From assembly GCF_051622035.1 (NCBI RefSeq), contig NC_135365.1, positions 16,410,001 through 16,474,000 of the forward strand: a stretch of 64,000 nucleotides of DNA, written 5' to 3'. Shown in pieces: positions 1-10,967 of the stretch (its first letter is position 1; each line of letters opens with the position of its first letter). Origin of the DNA: Arctopsyche grandis (taxonomy: Eukaryota > Arthropoda > Insecta > Trichoptera > Hydropsychidae). Both the position numbers and the translations under genes were made by a program. The notes below the pieces were generated by a model, which saw nothing but the letters and a program-made list of their open reading frames with translations, was not told the DNA's origin and did no database searches.

Positions 1-31
1 TTATTAAAAACTGTATTTGCCATCAGTTCTA

Positions 32-808
32 AGATATAGAATATACATAGATATGCCTTTACATACAAATTTCGTTGGAGATGTTGTCGTCATTGACTGA
101 GGGGTGTGGGGGGTTTAACTAGCGAGGAAGTGGTGAAAAAAAAGGTCGACGCAGCGATCGTCAGTGGCCATCAACCAGTTTATGTACATGCACTGAAGTT
201 TTATTTTATTTATAACTTTATTTTATTGGACACTCCGCGTGACAGTAAACCAAACTAATAAAGCCATATTAAGAAAAAAATATTAAGCTATACACACTAT
301 ATTTAACTACAAATGTACGTTACTATAATAAAACCATCATTAACTATTACAATATTTAAACATTAGTAATTTCCACAAGGATCAATTTTAAAGCTGACAC
401 TTTAATATTTAGTTCATTGTTTGTAGTTTTAAACTTAATGTCGATTTCTGAATTTCCTTCAGTGCCAACAAGATATACGCTGTTCAATCACTGCATACAA
501 CACTACATACATCGCGCCGATATTTCATTATATGTTAAAATACTACTATAATTGAAGACATTATATATTAATTCCTATAATATGTGATGCCATCCGCCTT
601 TTTATGTTTTCTTGAGTAATTGTAACACAATTTCACTGAACACGTTGGCATTTTCGAAAAATGTCAATCGACCTTCCTACTATGTAGAAGCTAACTAGCT
701 ACTGAGAGAGAGTGTGCATGATCTGTAATTTTTTTTTGTTTGTGCATGGTCCAACAGGGTGACCGACTTAGAGCGTAAGGGCGTATCTATGGTATTCTAT
801 ATCTATGG
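32..808. mobile_element. TIR DNA element, family F copy 1, in Pink1 intron 4
   Basis: The ends are imperfect inverted repeats: AGATATAGAATATACATAG at 32 mirrors CTATGGTATTCTATATCT near 785-804. The inner block GAGGGGTGTGGGGGGTTTAA (about 100-120) recurs at about 7250-7290, 23868-23890 and 24645-24685. The six bases GTTCTA occur on both sides and may be a target duplication. No open reading frame; non-autonomous. It fills most of the intron following the last visible Pink1 exon. Confidence 0.7.
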
Positions 809-846
809 TTCTAATATATATCAGATTAAAATGTCAAAAGGGTTAC

Positions 847-3168
847 TTTTTCATTAATAAAAATAGAGTCATATTTCTGCCAAGTCCTTCAGGATTGTAA
901 GCAAGAGGCAAAGCATCTGGATAATTGTCCATCGAATCGTTTAAATTTGGCATATAATCAGCAAATGCACTGTACATAACAACCAAGTTTGGATGCGGTG
1001 GAAGAACCACTTTCTGTTTGTTCAAGCTGTCAAATAAAGATAAATATATTCAAAATTCATAATTACAATGTATGTAGATATTACGTTATAAAGTTCGCTT
1101 ACTTATTTTCCCAATAAAATATATCCGTATTGATGTGACGGGACAGAGCCGGAAGCGTCTCATGGTGCATAGCGTTCAAAATTGCCATTGAATTACTCTG
1201 AATGTCGTAGTTGAACATTATTTTTAAGGCTAACGGGTATTCAATCGGTTCTTGTATTGGTTCGACAGCACTACTAGAAGGCACTTCTACGTTTTCAGTT
1301 GCATTTTTTAGTTTTGCAGAGTACACCATTGCGCAAGATCCTTTAGCTATTGGTTTTCCGATGCATAAGTCGTCTAATTTAATCGTATTGATCATTTCAT
1401 TTTCATAATAGTAAAAATCGAATGGAAATTTAGACACAACCTCCTAGAATAAAATACGTTTGAGTTGTAACACATACATATGTTGGTGAAATGTACAAAA
1501 ATAAAATAGATCGAAGTATATTTACTTTAATATTCCACCAAATAACATCTTGTTCATCATCTTTGGTCAATAGAGTGCTTTCGGAAGACAATGATAATCC
1601 TATCAAAGAAAAGAGCGTAATCGAATTTCCGTGGAACAATCTGAAATAAATAAAATTAATTTAGATATGATTCTTTCGATTTAACCAATCCGATCAAAGT
1701 TGTAATTCGGCCATTGTTTTACAGTAATTTGATAATAATAAAATTTACTATCGACTATTCAAAGTGAAGTCTAAAGATATGTACATATATAAATGTTACA
1801 TTCGAAAAATATTTAAGTGTAAAAATTAAAAACCTACATATGTATTATTTTGTGGAATGGTGAGTTTTTCAAAATATAGTCAGTAACTTTAAGAACATTT
1901 AGACATAATATTGTAATATCTATGTATAGATCAAAATGAACTGTCAGTAAACTGCTTATTGTATATTTTGACAAACAGTCAAGCATTCAGTGACATACTA
2001 TATCTTACTGACCAAATCAAACATAAATAAATACATGCCTTACTTCATCCACATACAAATACAGTATCTGTGTGTTGTGTGTTTGAAGAAATATGGTTCC
2101 CCTTTGTAATATTCATAAAAACATCAGAGTTATCAAAACCCAACTGCTATACAGGTTATTCATTCCAAATTGATCCTTTTTAATTTCCAATTGACCCTTA
2201 TTTATGTAAATTTGAAATGAAAAAGATGTAATTTGATATGAAAAATCCATAGTACGACTGGCGTACATTGTTGAAAGTGTATTTCCGCTTGTAGAGATAT
2301 AATTTACTAGTTGAATTGTATTCGAATATGAATGACCTAAAACGCCATTTGGAATATATTACAACTGAAAATACACCACAACTGTAACATATGTATTATC
2401 TGGAACTATATCGTAACATATTCAATAGAAGTGTTATCATAAATAACTCAATTTCAGCATATTTTTTGCAATATAACCACTGCTAATCGGCCATTTTATT
2501 GAGATAATCGCTTTGTTATTGAGGTTTACTTCGATTATCGTGAAACAAATATAATAAGCAAACGTAAAATGAACCGTGTTATATTAAAATCGCTTAAAGA
2601 CAGGGTTCAAAAATAAAAACAAACCCCTCGAAAAGATATTATATATACCATATATTGTGTAAGAAAAGGAGACAGCAAAAGTAGGAATTGGTGAATCTAG
2701 ACAGATTGCACATGTGACACAATTTCAAGGTGAATTACATAACATTGACCGATTGTGTGGTTAGAGATGCTTTCGAGCGGGGTGCGAGTTCGGCTGTCAA
2801 AGTAACGTTGACGTTTGCTATTTAATGCGTATTAGCGGGGTCGGTGACGTCACATGTGGGTGGGGTGGGGTGGGGTGGGGTGGGGACCTGTTGGTGATTC
2901 GCCTCCTGAGGTCGACCGGCACGACTTTGGCGAAGGCAGTGTCGAAGAAGATCCTGGCGCGGCCGCCCCAGAAGCCGAGTGAGAGTGGGGGGCGGCGAGG
3001 GGCGGCCGGCCCTGACCCCGAGGCGAACTGCTCCACCCGAGGGGACCGCAACGCTCGTCGCGCGACTCCTCCGTTCTTTATCGCTAGTCCTCCGCCGGCC
3101 CCGACTCTGCCCAACACCAGCGAGACCGCATTCCTCACCAGCCGCGTCGCCACATATTTGAGGGACAT
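847..3168 (-). CDS. Pink1: Pink1, mitochondrial Ser/Thr kinase (5' part, four coding exons)
   Basis: PINK1 accumulates on damaged mitochondria and phosphorylates ubiquitin and Parkin to trigger mitophagy. Coding exons by phase: 3168-2888, 1640-1526, 1443-1103, 1026-847, all GT-AG and frame-consistent (about 305 residues). Exon 1 begins MSLKYVATRLVRNAV, a basic amphipathic mitochondrial presequence, and ends RRRITNR. Exon 2 has a short hydrophobic segment (SITLFSLIGLSLS) followed by LTKDDEQD. Exon 3 opens the kinase domain with the Gly-rich loop (IGKPIAKGSCAMVYSA) and the ATP-binding lysine in PLALKIMFN. Exon 4 holds LPPHPNLVVMYSAFAD and NPEGLGRNMTLFLLMK, diagnostic of PINK1. The catalytic HRD and DFG exons are not in the window; the intron after exon 4 carries a TIR element and the gene continues past base 1. 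Exon 1 is GC-rich against AT-rich introns. The start is the first ATG of the presequence frame; a 133-residue overlapping frame there is a shadow. Confidence 0.93.
1641..2887 (-). other. Pink1 intron 1 (AT-rich)
   Basis: This is the intron between coding exons 1 and 2. It holds AT-rich unique-looking sequence. A stretch at about 2160-2230 has AATTGACCCTT and GAAATGAAAAAG motifs that recur in the imperfect palindrome at 45340-45530. I see no coding exon or RNA gene in it. Confidence 0.6.
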
Positions 3169-3292
3169 CGCGCACCGCCTCTACGACGGCCGCCTCACCA
3201 CTGACACTGACAATTCTCCCCACTCAGCTGTCAAATTAGCCATCGACTCACACACCGCTCATTATGACCATACACCATACACTAAGGATGAT

Positions 3293-3496
3293 GGTAAATG
3301 GACTATTCGTCACATTGGGGTGGTCACAAAGACAATTTTTGCCATGAAAATCGCGAATACACAATATTTGGCACTCAAGTTCTCGTTACTGTGATAGTTA
3401 TCGTTAGTATGATGGACTTTTCGGCTGCCAGATGTTCCGTTATAGAGATTTTAGTGACTTTGTGACGAGTAATTTGTGACCAGTAATCACCGAACC
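3293..3496. mobile_element. Foldback-family A MITE, short type, 125 bp upstream of the Pink1 ATG
   Basis: The ends are GGTAAATGGACTATT at left and TAATCACCGAACC at right, the terminal pair shared by all family A copies. Flanks AAGGATGAT (3284-3292) and AAGGAAGAT (3497-3505) form a 9-bp target duplication with one mismatch. The interior includes GATGGACTTTTCGGCTGCCA, also found at about 5170 and 31710. It lies in the Pink1 5' flank and could be part of its promoter or 5' UTR. Confidence 0.8.
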
Positions 3497-3683
3497 AAGG
3501 AAGATGATATATTTTTTTTATATAATACTAGTGTTGTGCCCGTTTATTTCAACGGATGATTTTGGAAAGGAATTGATACATGAATTCAAATAAAGTTATA
3601 TGCTATATATAAATATAATGTAAGGTAATTTATAGGCGCACGCGTGCATTTAATATTAATCGTAATAAAAAGTGCGCGCATTA

Positions 3684-4169
3684 AGGTCTGTTCATACGGT
3701 TCGGTGATTACTAGTCAAATGTGAACCGGTCACAGGACAACCGGTCGCTCTAGATCGGTCACACGTGATCACCCGTCACACTAAAACTGGTCACACCCTA
3801 AAATCGGTCACGAGAAAACTGGTTGACCTATTCTAGGGTTTGAACAGTTTTCTCGTGACCAGTTCTAGGGTGTGACCAGTTTTAGTGTGACGGGTGATCA
3901 CGTGTGACCGATCTAGAGCGACCGGTTGTCCTGTGACTGGTTCACATATGACTAGTAGTCCGTTTACCGTTCATGCCTATCCAGCACGACCCGTATCCTG
4001 CAGGTGTCCTGCAAGTGCGGATAGTATTCTTTGGTACATTGTATGGACGTATTCATACTCCATTCGCGCATGCGCATTTACGCATTCATGTGCGTCCATA
4101 TAGAATGTACTAAAGAATACTGTCCGCACTTGCAGGATTCGGTTCGTGCTGGATAAGTATGAACAGACC
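3684..4169. mobile_element. Palindromic element A2, interrupted by the family A foldback
   Basis: It starts GGTCTGTTCATAC and, after the nested foldback, continues with CCTATCCAGCACGACCC and TGCAAGTGCGGATAGTATTC. The right half is the inverse, ending GTATGAACAGACC at 4169. Related copies are at 33771 and, as a minimal palindrome, at 47140-47193. No coding capacity. Confidence 0.75.
3698..3968. mobile_element. Foldback element, family A (long near-perfect palindrome)
   Basis: The left arm from GGTTCGGTGATTACTAG and the right arm ending CTAGTAGTCCGTTTACC pair over about 125 bp each. Each arm is built of degenerate 15-16-bp units around the motif ACTGGTCAC. The copy sits inside a second palindromic element (3684-4169), splitting its GGTCTGTTCATAC end. 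GTTCATAC precedes and GTTCATGC follows it, a target duplication of at least 8 bp with one mismatch. Confidence 0.85.
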
Positions 4170-4950
4170 TTTACACGCTCACCAATCCAACCCGTTCGAA
4201 ATGATGAATTAATGTGTGTGTGTGTGTATTACCCGTCGCTCAGCCTGACGTCATATGACGCTCCACCCCCCTCCCCCCCCACTTCCCGGGGCCCCTCGAC
4301 CACTTGACTCTGATTGGGGTCTACCTGTCGAGCCCGAATTAGGTTTTAGCGAATGTTAAATGCCCGAAAAAGGCGTGGTAGTGGTTATCATGGGTAGAGT
4401 TAACGAATCCCCCCTCATACCCCCCCCCCCCCAGTTCGAAAATTAATTAATTAATTCGAAAAATATTTTCAATTCTCCTAGGAGTACACGTAAAGGAAAG
4501 AGATGGATACGATAACGAGAAAACTACTACGTGTAGTATTTAAACTAGGCATTCAACATTCGAAATTCGTTGTGAATGTATCCGGATCGCAGGATAGTAG
4601 AAGAGATAAATGACCGATTTGAGCTCGCGACATGCGTGCGAAGAGTATATCCGAGTACATATGTGCGATAGAGCGAGGGATGCACCTAAAACTGCATTAC
4701 CAAGAGATGCACCTGTGTGCACATAATTGTGCACTCGATGAAACATCGCAATTCGGATCAACGGAATGAATTATTTATTAATAATTTAAAATTTAAATAA
4801 TTGTTTTGAAAACAAATTCTTCTTTTGTTAATGTCGCCTGAGTGAGTACTTCGTATACACTAATCAAGATCCGTCTCTTTCCACGATATACGATTCCAGG
4901 AGGAGAAAGAAAGATGGAGCGTGTAAGCGAACTCTACACTACCACAGTTG
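4170..4950. other. Pink1-RpL39 spacer with simple-sequence tracts
   Basis: It contains a (GT)n tract near 4213, a C-rich block at 4262-4310 and a run of ten C residues near 4423. The short open frame on the minus strand here has no recognisable similarity. Nothing else is supported. Confidence 0.5.
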
Positions 4951-5040
4951 CAGTCCACAGTTGCATGCGTGGGAGCAGTGTTTCCAGGGAGCTCTGGTGC
5001 TCCTACGAAACACTCCTCGCACACATGCAACTATGGACTG
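4951..5040. repeat. 90-bp imperfect hairpin
   Basis: CAGTCCACAGTTGCATGCGT on the left pairs with the inverse ending ACATGCAACTATGGACTG on the right. The centre is the self-complementary GGAGCTC region. The predicted stem is about 40 bp with several mismatches, consistent with a small foldback transposon relic. Confidence 0.65.
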
Positions 5041-5071
5041 AGATACAGCAAATAACGACCCGCCACTGATT

Positions 5072-5257
5072 GGTTATTGGATTATTAGTCACATTGCAAT
5101 GGTCACAAAGACAAATTTTGCTATGAAAACCGTGAATGCGAAATATTTTAAGCTCGAGTTTTCGTTAGTATGATGGACTTTTCGGTTGCCAGATTTTCCG
5201 TTATAGAGATTTTAGTGACTTTTGGGGGAGCGTTTTGTGACCAATGATCACCGAACC
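5072..5257. mobile_element. Family A MITE, short type
   Basis: It starts GGTTATTGGATTATTAGTCAC and ends TGATCACCGAACC, with the same interior as the copy at 3293. CACTGATT on the left and CACTCATT on the right suggest an 8-9-bp target duplication with one mismatch. Confidence 0.75.
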
Positions 5258-5369
5258 CACTCATTATATCATCAGGTTTTCAAATATGTATGTACGCTTC
5301 GACTAAATTGGCACATTGATTCCGTCTACTATAATATTATAAAAAATATTTTTTGTATATATCGCTTTT

Positions 5370-5530
5370 GGTTCGGTGATTACTAGTCAAATGTGAACCG
5401 GTCACAGGATAACCGGTCGCTCTAGATCGGTCACACGTGATCACTCGTCACACTAAAACTGGTCACGAGAAAACAGATCACACCCTAAAACTGGTCATGA
5501 GAAAACTGGTCACACAGTAGTCCGTTTACC
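5370..5530. mobile_element. Family A element, single-arm type, with perfect 9-bp target duplication
   Basis: It starts GGTTCGGTGATTACTAG and ends TAGTCCGTTTACC. It holds one arm of the palindrome at 3698 with its ACTGGTCAC-like units. ATCGCTTTT (5361-5369) is repeated exactly after it (5531-5539), a 9-bp duplication that fixes both ends. Confidence 0.85.
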
Positions 5531-5825
5531 ATCGCTTTTATATTATTTAGTGGAAATGTCAGTCGTTGGGCAATTTATAATTAATTATTGCTCATTTGAA
5601 TTTAAATATTGAAACGTAGAGATTGAGCGAGTAGTGCTCGCCGATTCGTAATTATTGACTAATCCCGATCGGGATTTAACAGTCCCATTCCCATCGCGTT
5701 GAGTACAAAAAATTATTAAAAACTGGCTGTCGAGATGTAAACAACCATTTTTATGGTTACTATTCGATGCGTCTTTCACTCTAATCTGAAAACCTGTTAT
5801 TTCGTCTACGTAACAATGCTGATTA

Positions 5826-5889
5826 GATGTTCCATGATCGAGATTTAGTGACTTGCACGAGATCGTTTTTTGCGGAATAATCACCGAGC
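5826..5889. mobile_element. Family A MITE end fragment upstream of RpL39
   Basis: TCGAGATTTAGTGACTTGC and GCGGAATAATCACCGAGCC match the right end of the complete copy at 43854-44065. The left part is not recognisable. It lies about 80-100 bp before the likely RpL39 transcription start. Confidence 0.6.
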
Positions 5890-6009
5890 CGAAAAACGAA
5901 CATGAAATAAATTGTAGGTACAGGGCGAAAAGTAACGAAATAAAATTTCAACTGGTTGTATTGTCAGCACTGTGTCGGTCTCTGTCGTGTGTGCGTTTCT
6001 CCCGGCAAC

Positions 6010-6841
6010 ATGGTAAGTGTCTACCTCCGCTGAATCCGAGCCCATCTGCGGGGGCGAAGCCCTAATTTTGCGTATCTCACAATGGGGAGTCATCCATTGT
6101 CTCTTGCTTTCTATTTATATACTTTTTGAGCGACTCCCGCTCGCCCCTCTGACGTCACTGAAGCTTGAACCTCGCGTGTTTCCGAATCCACCAACTCTTC
6201 AGACGTCTTATTGCAGTACCGAATTGTTTGAATTCGATGGAATATTGACTGCAATTTTCATCCATCTATCATCTCCGAGTTGGATATTTCACTAGAATTG
6301 AAACAAGCACTTGTTTCCAACTGTCAGATTTCATGATGCCAATTTTTATATTATTAGATTATCAGAATGCTATGCAGTATTATTATATGTCATTCAAATT
6401 ATACATTCTTTGCGTTGATTCGTAATCATGTTCCTTTTGAATTCTCACGTTATTTCATATTTTTAGGTTATTTTATGTTTCATTACCACGAATCTAACCT
6501 CACTTTGATACAAATTTTATCAATTCTAACAAACTAGTACATGATTGAATTCTCTGAGTATCTACGTATTTTAAATCAACTTGTATTAATTGTGAACCTT
6601 TTTCTTTTACAGTCGGCGCACAAAACCTTCATCATCAAGCGAAAGCTTGCGAAGAAGTTAAAACAAAATCGTCCCATTCCTCAATGGATACGTATGCGTA
6701 CCGGAAACACCATAAGGTATATAATCCAAACCTAAATTCATATATGAAAAATGTTATTGCAATCGTATTCATAAATATTTTCTCATCCTCAGATACAACG
6801 CCAAGAGGCGTCACTGGAGACGTACCAAGTTGAAGCTGTAA
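6010..6841 (+). CDS. RpL39: Ribosomal protein L39 (eL39), complete, three exons
   Basis: This is a 51-residue large-subunit protein lining the peptide exit tunnel. Exon 1 contributes only the start codon (6010-6012) before GTAAGT. Exon 2 is 6613-6716 and exon 3 is 6793-6841 (stop TAA). The product starts [20 protein letters not shown], continues [20 protein letters not shown] and ends [11 protein letters not shown], full family length and very basic. Intron 1 is 600 bp and intron 2 is 76 bp. The 5' leader just before the ATG is pyrimidine-rich (CTCTGTCGTGTGTGCGTTTC), fitting a TOP-type ribosomal-protein mRNA. A polyadenylation signal AATAAA is at 6902. The gene is divergent from Pink1. Confidence 0.98.
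6013..6612 (+). other. RpL39 intron 1
   Basis: Ribosomal-protein introns often host snoRNAs, so this 600-bp intron was read for box C/D and H/ACA signatures. No paired C and D boxes with a terminal stem were seen. The first 280 bp is less AT-rich than the rest. Confidence 0.6.
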
Positions 6842-6901
6842 ATTAATACTTTTAAGTTATATCTTATTAATTTACCACAATGTTCACAACGGCTTGCTTG
6901 T

Positions 6902-6907
6902 AATAAA
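6902..6907 (+). terminator. RpL39 polyadenylation signal
   Basis: Canonical AATAAA lies 61 bp after the stop codon, followed by a T-rich stretch at about 6933-6945. Confidence 0.8.
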
Positions 6908-7152
6908 GTGACAGTTTCTTAAACCCACACACGCTTTTTTTTTTTACTTTCCATTTTAAGGAATAATTGCATTGTGAGCAAAATTGATTACTATTAATTC
7001 TGAAAATGAACATTTATAAGATCTTTTTGAATCTAGTTAAATTCATCTCGAGTATACCTACTATTACTTTACAAATACAAAGGGATAAATTTTAGTGACT
7101 ACTGACTATGCAGATCATCCAAAGATTGCTTGACAAAATATTGAGATACATG

Positions 7153-7350
7153 CATTGATGTATAATACACTAGATCCACCTTCACGTGTTATACTGGTTT
7201 CTCTTAGTAGGTAGGTAGGTACCGCTGAGTCGTAGTGGAAAAAACCCCAACTTCCCCGCTAGTTAAACCCCCCGCACCCCTCAGTTAGCGAAGACAAGAT
7301 CTCCGACCAAAATGACACGTCAGGGCCCATCTCTGTATTATACATCAATG
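7153..7350. mobile_element. TIR MITE, family F copy 2
   Basis: CATTGATGTATAATACA at 7153 is exactly mirrored by TGTATTATACATCAATG ending at 7350 (17-bp perfect TIR). The interior shares CCCCGCTAGTTAAACCCCCC with copies 1 and 3. It is 198 bp, non-coding and probably young, given the perfect ends. Confidence 0.85.
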
Positions 7351-8154
7351 GATACATGTGATAAGAACTTTTGAATGTTTCTGAATTTTCTAGTGCTGCC
7401 GATATGTAGAGCTTATTGATATATTCTTTTGATTTCTCGAGTATGTTTCTACCATTACTAAGGTTTATTTAAATATTAGTTCAGGTCAGCATGATAACAC
7501 TTCTATGACAAATATGCTGTGACAATAATAATAATTATTTATGAAAGGTACTTACAATAAATCAAAATCCTCATTGGCAATTTGATTTTCTTATAAAGTC
7601 TAATTGTCAACAATTTTATTCACCTAGATACCTTGATTTCAAGACGAGGAGGATATCGATCAGAAATCTGCAGAATTAGAATGGTAATATTAAGTCTGAC
7701 AAAAGATATGAAAAAACCGTTATATAATGAGAAAAAATACGAAAATCGGGTGCGATCTCTGTTGATCCCCATTGCATTGTATGGAGTCGAGAGGTTAAAG
7801 AGAGAAAGAGGGGTGCCACTTTAGCATGTGGTCTACCTTCACATATGTACTTTAGTATGCGATCTACCTTCACGTTTTTACTTTAATATGCGGTCTCAGT
7901 TCTCGCGTGACACTGAGACTATAATACCGACCCTAACAACCATAGAAGTAGAATGCATAGAATGGTCATTGTTAACAAAAGTATCGTCTAAAAGCGAGCC
8001 ATCGAAGAGAGATGGAAAGTCAGAAGAGGCAAGAGAGAGAGACGAAGTTTAGCAAACAATGAACAAACTTTGCCGTGCAGAGTTTTTGTAGCAACATTTT
8101 TGGATGCCGAGAGCGATTCTATGCTAACAACCTAATCTTAGATGAATAGGGCCA

Positions 8155-8276
8155 ACCCTAACCTAACCTGACCATTAAATAGAGGCGCTGGCTGCTAAGA
8201 TATATTTTTTTGTGAAAATATTGATGAAATAAACATCTTAGCAGCCAACACCTACTTATTTAAGGGTCAGGTTATT
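8155..8276. repeat. Foldback hairpin with AT-rich loop
   Basis: CTGACCATTAAATAGAGGCG and CTGGCTGCTAAGATAT pair with ATCTTAGCAGCCAACACCT and ACTTATTTAAGGGTCAGG on the right arm. The arms are about 45 bp around an AT-rich loop of about 30 bp. Confidence 0.7.
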
Positions 8277-8289
8277 TTTTTTTATTTAT

Positions 8290-9010
8290 TTTATTAATTG
8301 AAAAATCAACAGACAGGATGTACATAGATATGTATAAAAAAACAAATAGTAAATAAATAATATATGTAACATCCGAGTCCAATAATAGATTTTTACAAAA
8401 ATGAAAAAGATAAATATGAGGAAAACAAATAAAAAAGTAAAGAATAAAGGCATGACAAAATATGTAGAACATTGCATAATTAAACTATAATATTAAAATA
8501 TTTGGAAAAGGTTATAAAATAGAATATAAGAAGAAATTGAAATTTACAAACATAAAACAAATGAAAAAGGTAAATACAAAATAAACAAATGAAAAGGAAA
8601 AGAATGAAAGCTATAATATGATTAAATAGCACATTACATAACTAAACTAAAGTATAAAAATATTGGAAATATTGGAAAAATAGAATAGGAGAAGAAATGA
8701 ATCAATCAGTCAAGATTCTCTTGATGTTAGACCTGAATTGATGTAGGGATATACCAAATAGATCAACCTCATTCAGCTCTCCGTTAAACATACGATAAAC
8801 GCGCTGCAGATAAAAATATTTTTGGGAATTAGTATTGAAAGGATCAAGTGAAAAGAGTGCAACGCGTCTAGAGTACCGAACTGGGATTCTGAAATTAACC
8901 TTATTCAGTAAATCAGAACAATCAAGGAAACCATTTATGAGCTTAAAGAAGAATATAGCATCAGTATGTCGTCGCCTGACAGAAAGATTGTTAAAAGAAA
9001 GGATTAGAGC
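8290..9010 (-). pseudogene. LINE 3' end (second LINE type), truncated
   Basis: Minus-strand frames give FRIPVRYSRRVALFSLDPFN, then LYLQR-like and DLFGISLHQFRSNIKRI blocks. This is the C-terminal tail seen in many Jockey/CR1-like reverse transcriptases. It is followed by an A-rich 3' region with repeated AAACAAATGAAAAAGG units (8400-8620). It is broken by stops and frameshifts and is nested inside the TIR element. Confidence 0.6.
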
Positions 9011-9560
9011 CGTTAGGTTAGATTAAGTTAGGGTTGTCCCTATTAATTCAAGATTAGGTTGTTGGGATCGGTACTTTCTTCGCTGCTGACGATATTTTGA
9101 TAGAAATGCTTCGACAACATTATGGGGCGGCAGGAAAAAATATAATAAACAGGTCGTTGCTACGATACAAGTAAAAAAAAATTGTCTGCGATTCAAAGGT
9201 AGACCGCATACTAAAGTAGCACCGTAAGAGGCATATTAGATGACTTCGAAATGTGGTGCTGGGCATTCTATGGACCACAAGACATACAAACATCTTCGTT
9301 CTCAAAGAACTGGCTATTTCACAGACTCCACAACATGCAGGAAAAGAAGTCTTTCCTACTTTGGCCATGTTGCCAGGAAGGACATGGATAGTCTAGAGAA
9401 GCTAGCAGTCACTAGAACACTAGAGGGGAGGCGAGCGAGTGGACAGTCTCCCATAAGATATTCATATAGAATTTAAGAACTGACGGGATCATCACTGCTT
9501 TCAACTTGGAGTGGAGCCGGATTGTCGAGTCTAGATGATAGAAATGACAACGACGCGGAA

Positions 9561-10806
9561 TTGAGCTAAACGAGGAAAAAGATGAAGGTACAACTGGATG
9601 TTTCCAAAAATAATAAAAAAAATTGACACAAGATACATTTTTATTGCTATAAATGAGTTAAAAATTTCCACATCAATAATTTATGAATTATAAAAAAATA
9701 ATACCAAACATGAAATTCAATGGATATGAAATGAATAAAAAAGTATAAAAATACTATTCAACAATCGGATTTTATGGCATTGTGATCATAAAAAAAAACG
9801 AGATAATTCTAAATTGTGACCAAAAATACCGGTATATTTTAAAACGATTGATTTAGTAACTGATGGAAGTTGATTATAAAAACAATTCAGACAAAATTAC
9901 AAAAAAAAAAAACAACCATGAATGAAAAAATATATAGTAAATACGACAGTTACACAGCCAATTTTTTCATCGTAATTTTATACATATATATTTTAGGCCG
10001 ACAATATTAACAATACGAATAAATCAATAAATGACAAATGTCACACCAAGCAAAAGATCATAAATTTAGCTAAAGTAGCACCATTGAACATTTCGCAAAC
10101 GACTACCTACCTAACAAGTGACATCGTAAAAAAGGTAAACTGGTCACAATTGCGAACAATTAATAAATGCATATTAAACAGTAATATAAAACATTGCAGC
10201 AAGCAACAAACGATCATCAAATCAGTGTCAATTGAGTGTGTGTGTGTGCTGGAATTTCACAAAAAGCGTTCAAACTTTGCATACAGCGGTAAGGAATGTG
10301 TAAATTTTTCCACATTGTCAGTCTTTAATCTTCTACATTGAAATTTACATACAAAAACAACCCGACTCAGTCATTCAGTGTACACAAACCTTTATAAAGA
10401 TACAAGTTTAATATTCACACATTCAAACTGTACGTTTCAACAGGTGAGAATTCCTTTTACAAAATTACGAAAACAAACACGAGCACACAATTTTATCAAC
10501 CGTTTAAATATATAAAGTATGCAAGTACATTATATACATATATATTTATATTTAAATTAGCGTAAAACAACAAAAAAATAATAATATACAAACAAATATG
10601 CAGACGAAACAATAAATTATACACGATACCTAATTTTAATATTTATCATAACAATCAATAGGAAAGTAAAAATAGTTATTACTTTATATATAGTAGATAT
10701 CACTTGAATATGCCGTAACACATTCAGCCACATACATACATACATACGAACAATAACGTTAAAGCCTTCTCTTTCAATTATATAAATCGCACATTCATTC
10801 ATGTGT
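9561..10806. other. AT-rich region 3' of exportin-5
   Basis: This stretch lies beyond the exportin-5 stop and may include a long 3' UTR. It contains no frame with recognisable similarity. The minus-strand polyadenylation motif (TTATT/TTTATT on the plus strand) occurs around 10845-10862. Confidence 0.4.
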
Positions 10807-10809
10807 TTT

Positions 10810-10842
10810 TGGGGAGGAGGGCGGGGGCGGGGGCGGGGGTGT
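10810..10842 (+). repeat. G-rich tract with G-quadruplex potential
   Basis: GGGGAGGAGGGCGGGGGCGG continues into two more G5 runs, giving at least four runs of three or more G separated by single bases. On the mRNA strand of exportin-5 this is C-rich 3' UTR sequence. Confidence 0.75.
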
Positions 10843-10967
10843 GTTTATTTGTTATTTATTTTTTTAAATATCACAAAATTCATCAACAAGCATTCAGATT
10901 TTTAAATAGTCTTCACACGCTGGTGTCTCATGTATTCCTAAGGCTGCTCCTCGCATTGTAGCAAATG

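Larger units (their letters stand above)
7808..9233. mobile_element. TIR element inserted in the LINE relic, carrying nested repeats
   Basis: GTGCCACTTTAGCATGTGG with GTCTACCTTCA (about 7814) is mirrored by GGTAGACCGCATACTAAAG with TAGCAC (about 9200-9226), an imperfect TIR of about 30 bp. Within it lies a second inverted pair: AACAACCTAATCTTAGATG (about 8128) against TTCAAGATTAGGTTGTT (about 9046-9062). That inner element encloses a foldback and a LINE 3' end. No transposase frame was recognised. Confidence 0.6.
7633..9560 (+). pseudogene. LINE reverse transcriptase relic, split by a nested insertion
   Basis: Frame pieces at 7633-7800 (SEICRIRMVILSLTKDMKKP, then LLIPIALYGVERL) and 9240-9476 ([20 protein letters not shown], then LEKLAVTRTLEGRRASGQSP) match the C-terminal part of insect LINE reverse transcriptases. 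There the IALYGxExW block precedes a LSYFGHVxRR block. The two pieces are separated by a TIR element at about 7808-9233. A second copy of the same LINE lies at 26331-26720 on the minus strand. Internal stops show it is dead. Confidence 0.75.

Noticed and set aside
2822-3394. Long open frames on both strands over Pink1 exon 1 (133 and 189 codons)
   Set aside because: They are shadows of a GC-rich exon; only the 2888-3168 frame continues into conserved Pink1 exons.
6013-6612. Intronic snoRNA in RpL39
   Set aside because: A TGATG-like motif near 6333 lacks a matching D box and terminal stem.
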